A stretch of 64,000 bases of DNA from Portulaca oleracea (taxonomy: Eukaryota; Streptophyta; Magnoliopsida; Caryophyllales; Portulacaceae). The notes under the pieces are model-generated. The model was not told the DNA's origin. It saw only the letters and a list, made by a program, of their open reading frames with translations, and made no database searches. The DNA is taken from assembly GCA_029582165.1 (NCBI GenBank), contig CM055870.1:3683332-3747331 (forward strand), read 5' to 3'. This document shows positions 1-10,047 of this stretch, piece by piece (position 1 is the stretch's first letter; each line of letters starts with the position of its first letter). Position numbers and translations under genes: made by a program.

Positions 1-1173
1 GGAAGTCGCATCTTTCTTTGCATCAAACATCTCAAAACAAGGTCAAAAAAGCATATTTTCAATGTACTCAGCAACTGCAGTTAATGAATAGAATGAAAGG
101 AAATCATGAATACTTGGTAGTTGGTTTATCTTGTCGAGTTAACATTAAAACTTTAGTGTTGTAGCTAAAATATAGCTTTCCTCTGTAAATGTGCTTTGTG
201 TACCACATCGAGGAAACGAAAAAAGAGAATGTGAAACAAGCACATAAAAGACAGACATGGAACTCCATAAAACTCACTTACCTGGACGGGGTCAATGGGC
301 GACCAAGAAGGCTCATGGCCTAGGTAGGTGACCTCCATTGCATTTTGGAGGGGTGCCTGTCTAACGTCTCCCCAAAGTGGGAGAGCGTATGTCATAATTT
401 GTGGTAGCGGGGGCCTGCGTTCGCGCGGCCCCTGTTCAAATCCTAGTTTCATCCTTTATATTTGGCTTTCAGCTCTTCAGAATTATTCTTGTCATTGTAC
501 TCTACACTACTATAAAACAAACAAAATCATCAATTACACAAATCAAGGAAATGCAGCCACAAACTCATGTACAAACCTGGTCCTTCCTTTCTTTTCCCCA
601 GTTTCCCTTTAAATTTGCCTCTTTACACCTCTTCAACATCAAGTCTATATATCAGCTGCTGAATGTAGCAAACAGGCTGCAAGGGAAGTTACACTAGTGG
701 TCTTTCATCTCATCTACATGGTTCAAACCAATCCAAAAATAAGATATTTCCAATTTGTTCAGCAATTGCAGTTACTGAATAAAATGAAAGAAAAATGTGA
801 ATACTTGGGAGCTGCTTTATCTTGAAGAGCTAATGTCAAACTTGAGCAAAAAAGAGAAACATGGTGAAACTAAGTGTAAGTGTAAAACTTCAGCAAAAAT
901 GAAAAATATGGTGAAACTTATGCAAAAATGAAAAAAAAATTGTGAATACTTGGTACCTGGAAGAGACACTCTTGCATTGAGTTGTTCCATATACTAGTTA
1001 AAACTAAGTGTAAGAACTTCAATGTTTCATCTACCCATTCCAATCAGCAACTATGACATAAATAAATTAGTTCAATAATTTGGCTGGCACCAGTTTATAT
1101 ATTGAAATGCAAGTAATTTTAACAAACCCAACACTAAATAAGTGATTAACTATACAATTACTTGTTATGACTT
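1..1173. other. Intergenic, no gene recognised
   Basis: I recognise no coding gene here. The segment holds a diverged direct repeat of about 105 bp (near 49-155 and 738-845; both contain a form of cagcaaytgcagttaatgaata followed by gaatacttgg). A GC-richer patch at about 300-470 has a tRNA B-box-like GTTCAAATCC and may be a SINE remnant. A donor-like CAGGTAAGT occurs on the minus strand near 282, but I could not connect it to an exon. Confidence 0.4.
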
Positions 1174-1371
1174 GGTGGGGTGCGCCAGGCCCATGCTTTA
1201 GTGCAACGCATAGGCGACGCTCGAGGATCCCAGTAGCAAGCTACTGTGTTGGACCCTCCCCCTCAAAAAATTAATTTAATATCATTGTGGGTCAATGACC
1301 CACATATCAGATATTAAACTGATAAGAACAGATACTACACTTGATCTTAGCCAAAAGGCCGAGAAAGGTAT
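1174..1371 (-). ncRNA. U2: U2 spliceosomal snRNA
   Basis: This encodes the RNA of the U2 snRNP, which pairs with the intron branch site. Read on the minus strand, it begins ATACCTTTCTCGGCC at 1371. It contains the branch-pairing core GTAGTATCTGTTC and stem-loop IIa/b (GTGGGTCATTGACCCAC). An Sm site, AATTTTTTG, is followed by the 3' stem-loops that end in GCGCACCCCACCA. Plant U2 is about 196 nt, so the 3' end is expected near 1176; I place it within 1174-1176. Its promoter has the plant snRNA USE and TATA boxes at Pol II-type spacing (separate entry). A partial match to the plant 3'-end signal (CA-N-AGT..) follows at 1165-1175. The sequence is intact, so I regard it as a real gene rather than a pseudogene. 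Confidence 0.95.
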
Positions 1372-1394
1372 GGTTTACTTAGTTTCATCTCCCT

Positions 1395-1447
1395 CTTTTT
1401 TATTTCTTCCTTGTTTCGCACATGAGTTTGGCTTATCGGTGTGGGAA
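1395..1447 (-). promoter_or_regulatory. U2 snRNA promoter (TATA + USE, Pol II spacing)
   Basis: On the minus strand the USE-like TTCCCACACCG lies at 1437-1447 (9 of 11 match to RTCCCACATCG), about 66-76 bp upstream of the U2 5' end. A TATA-like AAATAAAAAA lies at 1395-1405 (-24 to -34). The gap between them is about 31 bp. In plants the longer USE-TATA spacing specifies RNA polymerase II for U1, U2, U4 and U5, so spacing and gene identity agree. Confidence 0.8.
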
Positions 1448-2642
1448 ACGGGATTGATATTCAATTCAGCACAGTTGACCAACGGAAACTTAGAATGTAC
1501 AACAACATTCGTGAATAAATTAATTAACCTATAAATGGAAGCAAACACAGGTAAAACCCATGAACAGGCACAAATAGAAAATGCTAGGTATCTACTATCT
1601 AACCAGACTAATCAATCAAACAGCAGTAATAGAAACAAGCAGAAAGTACATAGCCAAAAGGGGTCCAGGTGCATTTCAACCGTACCAAGCGTCTCTATTA
1701 GTCTTCCTCATTGATTCCATTTCTATTGATGAAGACATAGGAAAGTTGGGATAGCGAGGAAAAGGCAATATATATTGCGATATTTTCTATCAACAAGATA
1801 ACTGCCGCTAAAGGCTACTACGATTCAAAAGCATACACAAAAGAGAGAGGGTCTTATATGTTCATGTAACCAAGGCACTGTGAAACTACAATACGGCACA
1901 AGTGATGTTTACTGGTTAGCGCTTTTCACAAGTCCATCCTGTCACCACCCCCCAAATATAAGAGATCAATGAACTATGCAATCAAGTACAACAGCACAAA
2001 TCACAGAGAAAGCTAAAGCAAATGAGATCTAACCCTTAGATACCCACCTACAACCAATGTCAGACAATGATTTTAGATACTTCCACGAACACTGACAAGT
2101 GACAAGCGTTCTTTTTTCCTCTCCAACACATCAGTCTCTCGAGGATGTGCTATAAATTTCATGAAATCCACCCTCCTCTCCGAAAGTTGGAACAGAATTG
2201 GAAATGAAACAAAGAGGTAAGCGGATGGTGACTAATAATCCTAAAAATCACTTTTCTTCCAAAATCAAATACTACCAAAATTCACATATATGGCTTAGCT
2301 TGAATAAGAAAATCTGATTTCAAGGGTGGGATACATATATAATACAGGGGAACAAGTCATTATTCAAACTCATGACTAGAAGTTTCTCTAGACTCATGCA
2401 TCGATTGTAACAAGTGATTCTACTTGCTCAACGCCTGCTGTATTACTACGAAAGTGTACTGCTACACTGTGTACCTAAGAAAAACATCATACACGTACGG
2501 GCATAGGAATTGATAATCTCATGTCTCAACTAGACTTCAATCTTTTTTGCAAACCTCTTAAACCCACAAATCCCAAACTCCAAACAATGTAAAAAGAAAA
2601 TTAATAACATGTAGTACTATAGGAAGAAGGAAACTAAATGCC
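1448..2642. other. Spacer between U2 and U6 genes
   Basis: AT-rich DNA between two snRNA genes on the same strand. I see no coding exon, tRNA or clear transposon boundary in it. Confidence 0.4.
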
Positions 2643-2649
2643 AAAAAAA
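2643..2649 (-). terminator. Pol III terminator of U6
   Basis: Seven A on the plus strand, read as TTTTTTT at the 3' end of the U6 transcript, is a standard Pol III stop. Confidence 0.85.
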
Positions 2650-2695
2650 TTTGGACCATTTCTCGATTTGTGCGTGTCATCCTTGCGCAGGGGCC

Positions 2696-2727
<32 letters not shown>

Positions 2728-2747
2728 TCAGATGTCTCCGAAGAGAC
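2646..2747 (-). ncRNA. U6: U6 spliceosomal snRNA
   Basis: U6 RNA forms the catalytic core of the spliceosome with U2. On the minus strand it starts GTCTCTTCGGAGACATC at 2747. The invariant ACAGAGA box is present (GATACAGAGAAGATTAGC), followed by the AGC triad and the internal stem-loop region (CCCCTGCGCAAGGATGACACG). It ends GGTCCAAAT plus a run of seven T (2643-2649), the Pol III terminator. Compared with the usual plant U6, positions 4 and 11 of the 5' stem-loop are changed together (C-G to U-A), so pairing is kept. One further C-to-T change lies just after the stem. With its matching Pol III-type promoter it looks functional. Confidence 0.95.
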
Positions 2748-2769
2748 AACTGGGTATTTGTGGAGTAAC

Positions 2770-2812
2770 TATAAAAACATCAAATGTGTTCCTTAAGACA
2801 ACAATGTGGGAC
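2770..2812 (-). promoter_or_regulatory. U6 snRNA promoter (TATA + USE, Pol III spacing)
   Basis: On the minus strand a USE GTCCCACATTG lies at 2802-2812 (10 of 11 match to RTCCCACATCG). A TATA-like TTTTTATA lies at 2770-2777, 23-30 bp upstream of the U6 start. The gap is 24 bp, one helical turn shorter than at the neighbouring U2 promoter. That is the known plant rule for RNA polymerase III U6 promoters. Confidence 0.85.
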
Positions 2813-3956
2813 CGAATTTTACAATACTAGGACCTTATGAATTCACGATACCTCTATGACTAATCAACTTACAAAGCAGATGTGCAAACTACACAGGGCT
2901 GCAAAAAGTCACTTTCCAAACTCCCCACATACCACCTCCAATTCACTTTCACCACATCTATTTAGGATTCTGCACGCCAACTAATTTTAGACAGGGCTCT
3001 TTCTAAGGCATTCCATGAACCTTTTACCCTTTGACATACCAAAATATTCAAAGAAATCCAAGAAGAATTCCATGCAAAAACGGTGTACAAACAGCAATTT
3101 ATGAATTGAACTCAAACAATGGGAAAAAATGTACACAATATGAGAACAATGTGGCCAAGGTATTGACCTCATTAGCACCAATAGCAACTTCAAACTGTGG
3201 AGGATTAGCCCTTCACTCAGCAGAACCCCCCACCCCCCCCCCCCCCTAGAAAAAAAAATCAACAAAGAAAACATCATTTTTGTAGAATCATCGCTCAAGT
3301 ACAACTTAGATTAATCACCATTTCTGTACAAATCTCTCAGAAAATTTTAGCGCATTTCAAATGCCAAATCAAACTAAATTATGGACATATCAGTACAAGA
3401 AAGTCTTACACCTATGCACAAGACAATGCTACCTTTTGCTCTGCGTATAGACATTCAAAAATACAACCTTAACATCAAATATAATTTCTAAGCGAATGGA
3501 AACCCCAAACCGAAAATTACAACCTACAAAAATGGGAATTGGTACCAAATCCTTGTACATCGTGAATTATTTCCAATAAAATCCATGGACTTCGTTTTCA
3601 AAATTTTCAAGATTGAAAACTCCAAAAACCCTAATTACCTTCAGACCATGGTATTTCCAGTAACTACCCCTAAATGAAGCTTGAAAACTCAACTTTCCAC
3701 AAAATTCTGACTATCGGAAAGGTTTAGACAAATATCCGACAATTTGCAAAACTGAGAATTTCTACAGCAACACACTAGTACCATACAAGTCAATCCATAA
3801 CCAAATTAAACCTAAACACAATCAATCATTCCAAAGATGCAGATATCAAAAGTTCCAATGAAGCTTAAACTCAATAAGATGTTAAACACTGCAGAAATGC
3901 AACGGAATGAAGCAACAGTTTAAAACTAGAAAGAGAAGCCAAACAAATAGAAGAAT
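2813..3956. other. Intergenic, nothing recognised
   Basis: AT-rich DNA without a supported gene. It holds a poly(C) tract directly followed by a poly(A) tract (about 3231-3258). If the possible first exon at about 4000 is real, this stretch would be its first intron. Confidence 0.35.
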
Positions 3957-3958
3957 TT

Positions 3959-4260
3959 ACCAGAAATTAGAGAGAAAAGTAGAAGAAAGCCAACGATCGC
4001 CATTTTCGTACAACTGTAAGAAAGTCTGACAGGAAGAATTTGGGGAGAAAATAGAAAGAGTAGTGCCCCGCGAAAAAGGAGAGGGAAAAAATCGAAGTGG
4101 ATCGGATATTTGTGGGACGGGCCTATGCTGATGGAATGGCGATGGGCCGTATATATAGTCGATTGTGGACTGCCTCACCGTAATGTGGACATCTTTTGGT
4201 ATTAGGGTTTCCGTACCGACGTTAATGTTAAAACGCGTTTCCATATTGGGCCGTGTTTCA
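3959..4260 (-). promoter_or_regulatory. Promoter-like block with a possible first exon
   Basis: Read on the minus strand, the order is a TCP/site II-type GGCCCAA near 4246, a telo-box AAACCCTAAT near 4202-4210, a second GGCCCAT at 4142 and a TATATATA box at about 4149-4156. This combination is common upstream of plant housekeeping and translation genes. About 150 bp downstream, ATG at 4003 sits in good context (AAAATGG) and opens a short hydrophobic frame MAIVGFLLLFSLISG that runs into a donor-like GGTAAAT. I could not find the following exons. The block may instead drive a non-coding transcript. Confidence 0.35.
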
Positions 4261-4993
4261 TGGGCTTTATGCTACTGCATTGTATTTTGGATAATTGATT
4301 CATGAAGTTTCAAGTAAGACTTTGATGTTTCAATTTGTAAAAAATGAAAAACCTATCAACATTAGCGTGGAAAAAGGTAAAAGATTTATTTATTTATTTT
4401 TAATTTTTTGTTTCAAGCTACCCAGTTGTCCTAAAATTTGAACATGTTGAATCTGCTCATTTTTCACAAATTGAAACCTCAAATTCTTATGTCAATTAAG
4501 CCACAGAAAGAACCTTCGTCAGTAGAGTTAAACGCTTGTTCTTTTCAAACTATAATAAGTATCCATCATCAATATTCAACGCTGATCCATAATGGTCAGC
4601 TCTGATTCATAATAAAAAATATATAATTATGAGAGTATAAGGCCTCAATAAAATACAAAAAAGGACATCGGATACCATAACATTTACTAGAAACATTTAA
4701 TATGAAACAAAGGATGCATCACTTACACAAAGACAACATACAAGGCCAAAGTGCAATTTTTTCAGATCGGATAAATTTAACCTAATTACTAGGCCCCCAT
4801 CTCTGACAAACGTCATCATCAATTCTACAATTTTCATCAATGGGAAATTTTGCTAGTAAGATGACTTAAACTTTGATAGAGGGCACGCAAGATGGTGGTG
4901 ATTGCCACTACTTTGATACAAATGAGGTACAAAGTAAAGACGAACAATAGTACATAAAAACAACACTAAAAAAAGGGAGGTTGGAATTTAAAT

Positions 4994-5224
4994 TTATTGC
5001 CTCATGACAAGCATGACCAAAGATGCAAGAAGTGAAAAGAATCCAACCCAAAACGAGGAGAAATCAAGGCCGTTGCTATGTGCATTGCTGCTCTTGTTGC
5101 TACTGCTGCTGCTGCTACTGCCACCCCCGGAACCATAAGAGTAATTCATGCCTTGAGCCCCTGAAACCGCGATCAACCACACCATCATCAAACTCATCAA
5201 CCATGAAATAATATTGAGAGCCAT
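4994..5224 (-). CDS. Small secreted Ser/Gly-rich peptide, probable GPI-anchor signal
   Basis: A 76-residue single-exon frame. Residues 1-25 form a signal peptide (hydrophobic SWLMSLMMVWLIAVSGAQG). The middle is Gly/Ser-rich (GSGGG followed by seven Ser) with possible N-glycosylation sites NYS and NKS. The last 20 or so residues are hydrophobic (FWVGFFSLLASLVMLVM), which fits a GPI-attachment signal or a C-terminal membrane anchor. A TATAAATA box lies at 5312-5319, about 90 bp upstream of the ATG, so the start is well placed. I do not recognise a named family. The layout is that of small arabinogalactan-type cell-surface peptides, but Pro/Ala repeats are missing. Expected location is plasma membrane or cell wall. 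The Ser run is encoded by a slippage-prone TGC/AGC repeat and may vary in length. Confidence 0.65.
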   Translation of the reverse strand: MALNIISWLMSLMMVWLIAVSGAQGMNYSYGSGGGSSSSSSSNKSSNAHSNGLDFSSFWVGFFSLLASLVMLVMRQ

Positions 5225-5311
5225 TTTTATTAGAAAATTGGGTGCTAAAATTTGCTGGTAAGTTTATTTTTCTGATAATTAAGTTCTTGGTTGGTTGGGA
5301 ATTGGGATTTA

Positions 5312-5319
5312 TATTTATA
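5312..5319 (-). promoter_or_regulatory. TATA box of the Ser/Gly-rich peptide gene
   Basis: TATAAATA on the minus strand, about 90 bp upstream of the ATG at 5224. This implies a 5' UTR of about 55-65 nt. Confidence 0.6.
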
Positions 5320-5329
5320 GGTGTACTAT

Positions 5330-6382
5330 GAGGGTTTTTTTCTAATCATAAAATAAACGCAATTTGCCTTTTATTAAGTATGATTAAGTACGTGAATGTG
5401 TTGATCAAGTGCTTGAAAGGTATATTTTTGCTTTAGATGGTTGATGACAATGTCATCTCCTGATTCTTCAACTTTTTTTTTTTTGTTATGGGTGGCAATA
5501 TCAGCTTACTTCCTCACACGTCGTTTTTGTAAACAAAACCAAAAAAAGTTTACAATAGGGAATTTGCTTTGATGAGTAAAATAAAAATAATGTATTTTTG
5601 GATTGCAATAATCTCAACTCCACATCTTTATCGTAATACGTTGAATGGTACAAGTTCTCAACATAAATGACAATAGTCCAAAAACAGTATCAATGGTGTC
5701 GTTCCCAATAGATTAGCGTGGTAGAGATTAATAGTCTGATATTGCCGTCACATCACCGTACCACTAAGTTTAAAGTCGTTGGAACTTAGTGTTATAATGA
5801 CACGGAAACAAAATTGTTGTAGATTTATAATTAAAGTCAAATATGCGTTGCCGCGATGTCACTCTACCAACGAGTTAAAATAGCAGGACTAATTGGTGCG
5901 GTGCTTAGATCATGGTCCTGGGTCATGGATCATCATGGCCCCCATGTATTAGGTACAAGTTTTATTTCATATTTGTTTAAGTTTGAATTTTAAATGAACT
6001 GCACATTTTTTATTTGTATTGTTTGGAGCGAGATCGTAAAGGATGATGGTCTTTGAACTTAATTTCTAAGACTCGGTGATATATTCAAATTGTTATCAAA
6101 TATATATTGGAGTTTGGATTGTCAACCATGTATGGGCCAATATTTGCATTATTCAAATATAAAACCCGATATAGTTTGGAGTAGTATATATGCATGCGGC
6201 GTGCATATTGCTGTTTCTGTACGGATTCTTTAAGTTGTTGATCACCACTTCCCCTGTCATGATTTTTGAGTAGCCATGTTGAACCATAATTTGATAATAA
6301 CCTAATGAATTAGAAAATAGTAGGTCTTAGGGAAGTTTTCTTATTATATATTTATCTTGAGATGTTCGCTATTAGGTATGCG
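5330..6382. other. Intergenic, nothing recognised
   Basis: AT-rich DNA upstream of the Ser/Gly-rich peptide gene. I see no gene here. Confidence 0.4.
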
Positions 6383-7242
6383 GTTTTGCTAATCGTCGCC
6401 CTGGGGGCGATGAATCGAATAAGGGAGAATCTTATCCATTTTTTTATTTTGTAAATTTTATATAAAATAATAAAAGATTATTTTTTTAATAAAAAAATAT
6501 TATATTATCTAATCAAATCTACAAAAATCTTATCATAACCTAATTAATATTTTTATATTATCTTATTAAATATAAACTTTTGAAAGTAGTATTCTCATGC
6601 TATTTTTGATTACGTATTCAATTACCAGCACACAATCAAGTTTAATTGCATTTTTTTGGTGGCAGTCATGATTGTCTAATCTGACACACAGTCTGCTTCT
6701 GAGTTTTTCGATGACATGTCCTAGGTTGTGGCTTCCCCAGGTGGAATGGGTCGGGTAAAGAAAAGTGGGTCGGGCACGTATGCTACTTCCCTCCTAAGTG
6801 GGGGGTTCGATTTGATGCGAGCCAAAGGGAAGAATGGGGGAGTGCCAATGGCTCGTAGTAGCTTCACAGAAGTTCCATATAACAATGATGTTGCTCCTCC
6901 AATTATTGTTCATCAAGAAAAATAATAATTTAAAAAGATGGAAAAAAAGGAGTTTCATATAATAAGGATGACATTACATATGGAAAAAAAAAGTCCCATA
7001 TAATAAAGGGGAAAGGGAAAAATAGAATGAGTATACAACTTTCAAAAAATTTATATTTAATGGGATAATATAAAAATGTTAATTAGGTAATTATCAGATT
7101 TTTATAGATTTGATTAGATAATATAATTTTTTTTATTGAAAAGATAATCTTTTATTATTTTATATAAGATATACAAAATAAAAAAATGGATAAGATTCCC
7201 TTAACCATCGCCCCCAGGCGACGAATGGGGGATTAGCAAAAC
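6383..7242. mobile_element. Non-autonomous DNA transposon with about 220-bp terminal inverted repeats (MULE-like)
   Basis: The left end GTTTTGCTAATCGTCGCC and the right end ATTAGCAAAAC are the outer edges of long inverted repeats (about 6383-6600 and 7020-7242). The arms align through CTTATCC, a run of T/A, TATAAAATAATAAAAGATTA and TTATATTATCTAATCAAATC. Flanks share only TATGC (GGTATGCG against TGTTATGCA), so the target duplication is decayed or the boundary is a few bases off. The 400-bp core holds GC-richer DNA of unknown origin and no transposase. Long arms and a 9-bp-like target fit a Mutator-like element. Confidence 0.65.
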
Positions 7243-8528
7243 TGTTATGCATGTTTCATAGATATTGAATTAATTTGGATGATTTTAAGCTCCTGAACTG
7301 ATTTCACCCTCTTGTAACCTGAAAATAGTTTTCTTAACTCGAAAAAATTATGTATGCTAAAATATATTTGCATTGGCTTTATTGGTATGCTAAACAACAA
7401 GCTAATCGAGCAAGTTGAGTTTGTCCAGCAATTAGGAATCAAAATTTAAACGATAAATATATTCTTGGACCTTATATTAATGGAATATTGGGAGTAGTCT
7501 CACTCTGAGACTATGTACATTGAGGTTTGTTGTCGTTATTTTTGTATGTGTAAATTGACATTAGTTATTAAGGTGAGTATTGTCACTTTTAATTAAATTT
7601 CTAATTATCGGTACATTATTTTTACACAATTTTTTTAATATTTATATTTAATTATCAATTATAAGAGGATTAACACTTGTAGGTTAGCTAACAGTCTAAC
7701 ACTTCAATCGGATCAACCCATTATGTTAAGCAAATTTTACTCATGGTTTATAAAGTACAAAAAAAATTGTGGCCAGATAAAACATAATTTTGCACAATTT
7801 ATGGGTAATCGTGTAATTAATTATGTTGTTTATAAAGTTTCAATGTCTAATAAAGGCCTAAGGCGCTATGTTTTATGATTTGTGGTCTCAGGGAGATCAA
7901 AGTACTAGGCGAGTGAGAAAAAGAAAATAAAGAGAAAATGGGTGTGAAAAAATGAAGAATACTGATATGTTCTCCACCATAACCAATATCCATACTTCAT
8001 TACCCATTAAAGTATTTATGGGGCATTATTTCAGAACAGTTACTTGGATCAAAATTGTTATCTAAAACACACATATATATAGTTGAGCATCATATGTCAT
8101 GTTGTTTCGATGTGAATGCATACAAGTATATAACAATAATCTTTACCGTGAACTAAAGATTTAAGAACCCAATTGCAGACCTTATGAATAGACTGATTTT
8201 AGCATGCTTCAAATGAACACATAATCTAAACAATGTGGATTTTTTCTAATATCATCCAATAAAATTGTTCATAACAAAACAAATGTATTACAAACACATA
8301 GTATTTGAAGAATTCAATCCAATCCAATCCAATATGTAAATTAATCCATGGGTACGTTATTTCCAGACGTACACCATTAATTTATAGGACATGTATGAAC
8401 CAACCCAACACTACAAAACCCACAAAAAAAGTGCAAAAGCACATATAAACGATATAATTAATCAACCAAATATCATTAGTAAATCGAGATAACAATCGAC
8501 AACAAATGGTTCAAAACAAACAGCAGCA

Positions 8529-8768
8529 TCAAACCCTAGCCGATGAGATGATAAACCCGACAACCCCAACGATGAGAGCCACCGGAGACAAAACAAGAGA
8601 GCTCGCCCCGTTGGTCTTGCTCGCCGGAGCCGGAGCCGGAGCCGACATTTCCGGCGCCGGCGCCGGCGAGTGGGCCCCGTGGTGGTGTCCCTCGTGCGCC
8701 GAGGCGGCAACCGCCAAGGTGGCGATGATCAGCAAACAGCATGCAGCAACGATGTGAGACCTCGCCAT
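8529..8768 (-). CDS. His-rich arabinogalactan (AG)-peptide-like protein, GPI-anchored
   Basis: A 79-residue single-exon protein. Residues 1-24 are a signal peptide ending in AVAASA. Next come a His-rich stretch (HEGHHHGAHSP) and two AP repeats (SPAPAPEM and SAPAPAPASK), the classic sites for proline hydroxylation and type II arabinogalactan attachment. The C-terminal hydrophobic tail (SLVLSPVALIVGVVGFIISS) after a small-residue stretch fits a GPI-anchor signal. AG-peptides of this kind sit on the outer face of the plasma membrane. The His cluster before the AP repeats could bind metal, but that is inference. A TATATAAA box lies at 8864-8871, 96 bp upstream of the start. Codons are GC-rich compared with the flanks. 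Frames overlapping it on the other strand are shadows. Confidence 0.85.
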   Translation of the reverse strand: MARSHIVAACCLLIIATLAVAASAHEGHHHGAHSPAPAPEMSAPAPAPASKTNGASSLVLSPVALIVGVVGFIISSARV

Positions 8769-8863
8769 TATAATATCAAAATTTCAAAGTAATAATCTGT
8801 GTAAAAATATTACTATGAATCTTGTATTATAATTTGTGGGGAAATATGGATGGACTTATGCCC

Positions 8864-8871
8864 TTTATATA
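8864..8871 (-). promoter_or_regulatory. TATA box of the AG-peptide gene
   Basis: TATATAAA on the minus strand, about 96 bp before the ATG at 8768. It sits inside ccctttatataggcc and predicts a start site near 8835. Confidence 0.7.
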
Positions 8872-9416
8872 GGCCATATATAGGGGTCAAAACTATATGG
8901 TCTGGATTTTTATTTATTTATTAATTTATTTTGGGGGGTTGAACGTGTATTATTGATGAAAATGGTATCTGGGTTTATATTTTACCAAGTTGGGATATTA
9001 TATTTTGTTGGAATTTTGGAAAGAAATACGTGCAAACCATAAATGAAGAGGATCTGTATGGATTAGTAAGATTACTGGAATATATATAAAAGATATCATG
9101 CATTAGAAAACCAAAGAAATTAAACATAATTAGTATAGTTTTATTTTATATTTCTTAGAGAGGATCGGAGTTGGGGGCATGAAGTTAATTATATGTGAAC
9201 TAAGAAGCCAAGGTTGCCATGGCAAGCTCTAATCTAAACAACTTGAATAAAATATATATTGAACTTTTATTATCTATGTTTTCCCATGATAATTTGTCAA
9301 AATTATAAAAGTGACTAATCTTTCTTTTGATATGTTTTCAACTATAGAAATACTTCCTTTGTTCGGTATAATATGCTTTGTTTTTTTTTTAAACGACTGT
9401 CATTGCCTATTAATAT

Positions 9417-9785
9417 GGTTAATGATATTGATAATTGTAGTTTGACACTAACTGCATTATATGGTTGACAATATTGACAACTACAATTTAGAACATCGCC
9501 TTCATTCGCCCCTGTTTTTTTGCCAAAACAAGGCATGTATATAGCCAAGACAGAACGTGAAGAGAGACAACTGTGAAGGGTCCAACAACGCGAAACAGGG
9601 GAGGAAAAGGGGGCGGATCTTCTCCCATTTTCTCTCTTTTCATGCTATGTTTGGCTATATATATGCTATGTCTTGACGCAAAATAGAGGTGAATGAAGGT
9701 AGTGTTATAAATCATGGTTGTCAATAGTGTCTACCATGGATATAGTTAGTGTCAAACCACAGTTATTGATATATATCACCAACCA
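9417..9785. repeat. Foldback (long inverted repeat) element
   Basis: Two diverged inverted arms of about 130 bp, 9417-9550 and 9655-9785. Both contain GTTTGACACTAACT, ATTGACAAC, CCTTCATTC and TATATAGCC in the same order when one is reverse-complemented. The roughly 100-bp centre includes a purine-rich run. It resembles an old MITE or foldback element. No clean target duplication was found. Confidence 0.55.
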
Positions 9786-10047
9786 TATATTGATCTTCAT
9801 TATATCCATCATACTAACATACGTATGGTAATTTGATACTAACTTATTTTAGGTTTTTAACGTTTGATAAGAAAACACTAATTTAATTCATTTTTCCATG
9901 TATTAATCTCTCTAGAATTCCATAATTCCAGTCAATGCGCATCATTCTTCACACTATTCAGAATTCAAAATTACAAATGCTCTGTTTTTAATGGGTATGG
10001 CTTGAAGATAGAGAAAAAGATGAGAGTCGTAACTCACAAATTAGGAC

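Noticed and set aside
300..470. Possible coding exon on the minus strand (a 95-codon frame at 165-452)
   Set aside because: It has a donor-like site but no acceptor or partner exons. Composition and a B-box-like motif suggest a SINE-type remnant.
9340..9400. Stowaway-like end (TACTTCCTTTGTTCGGTATAA)
   Set aside because: Only one end could be found, so no element was called.
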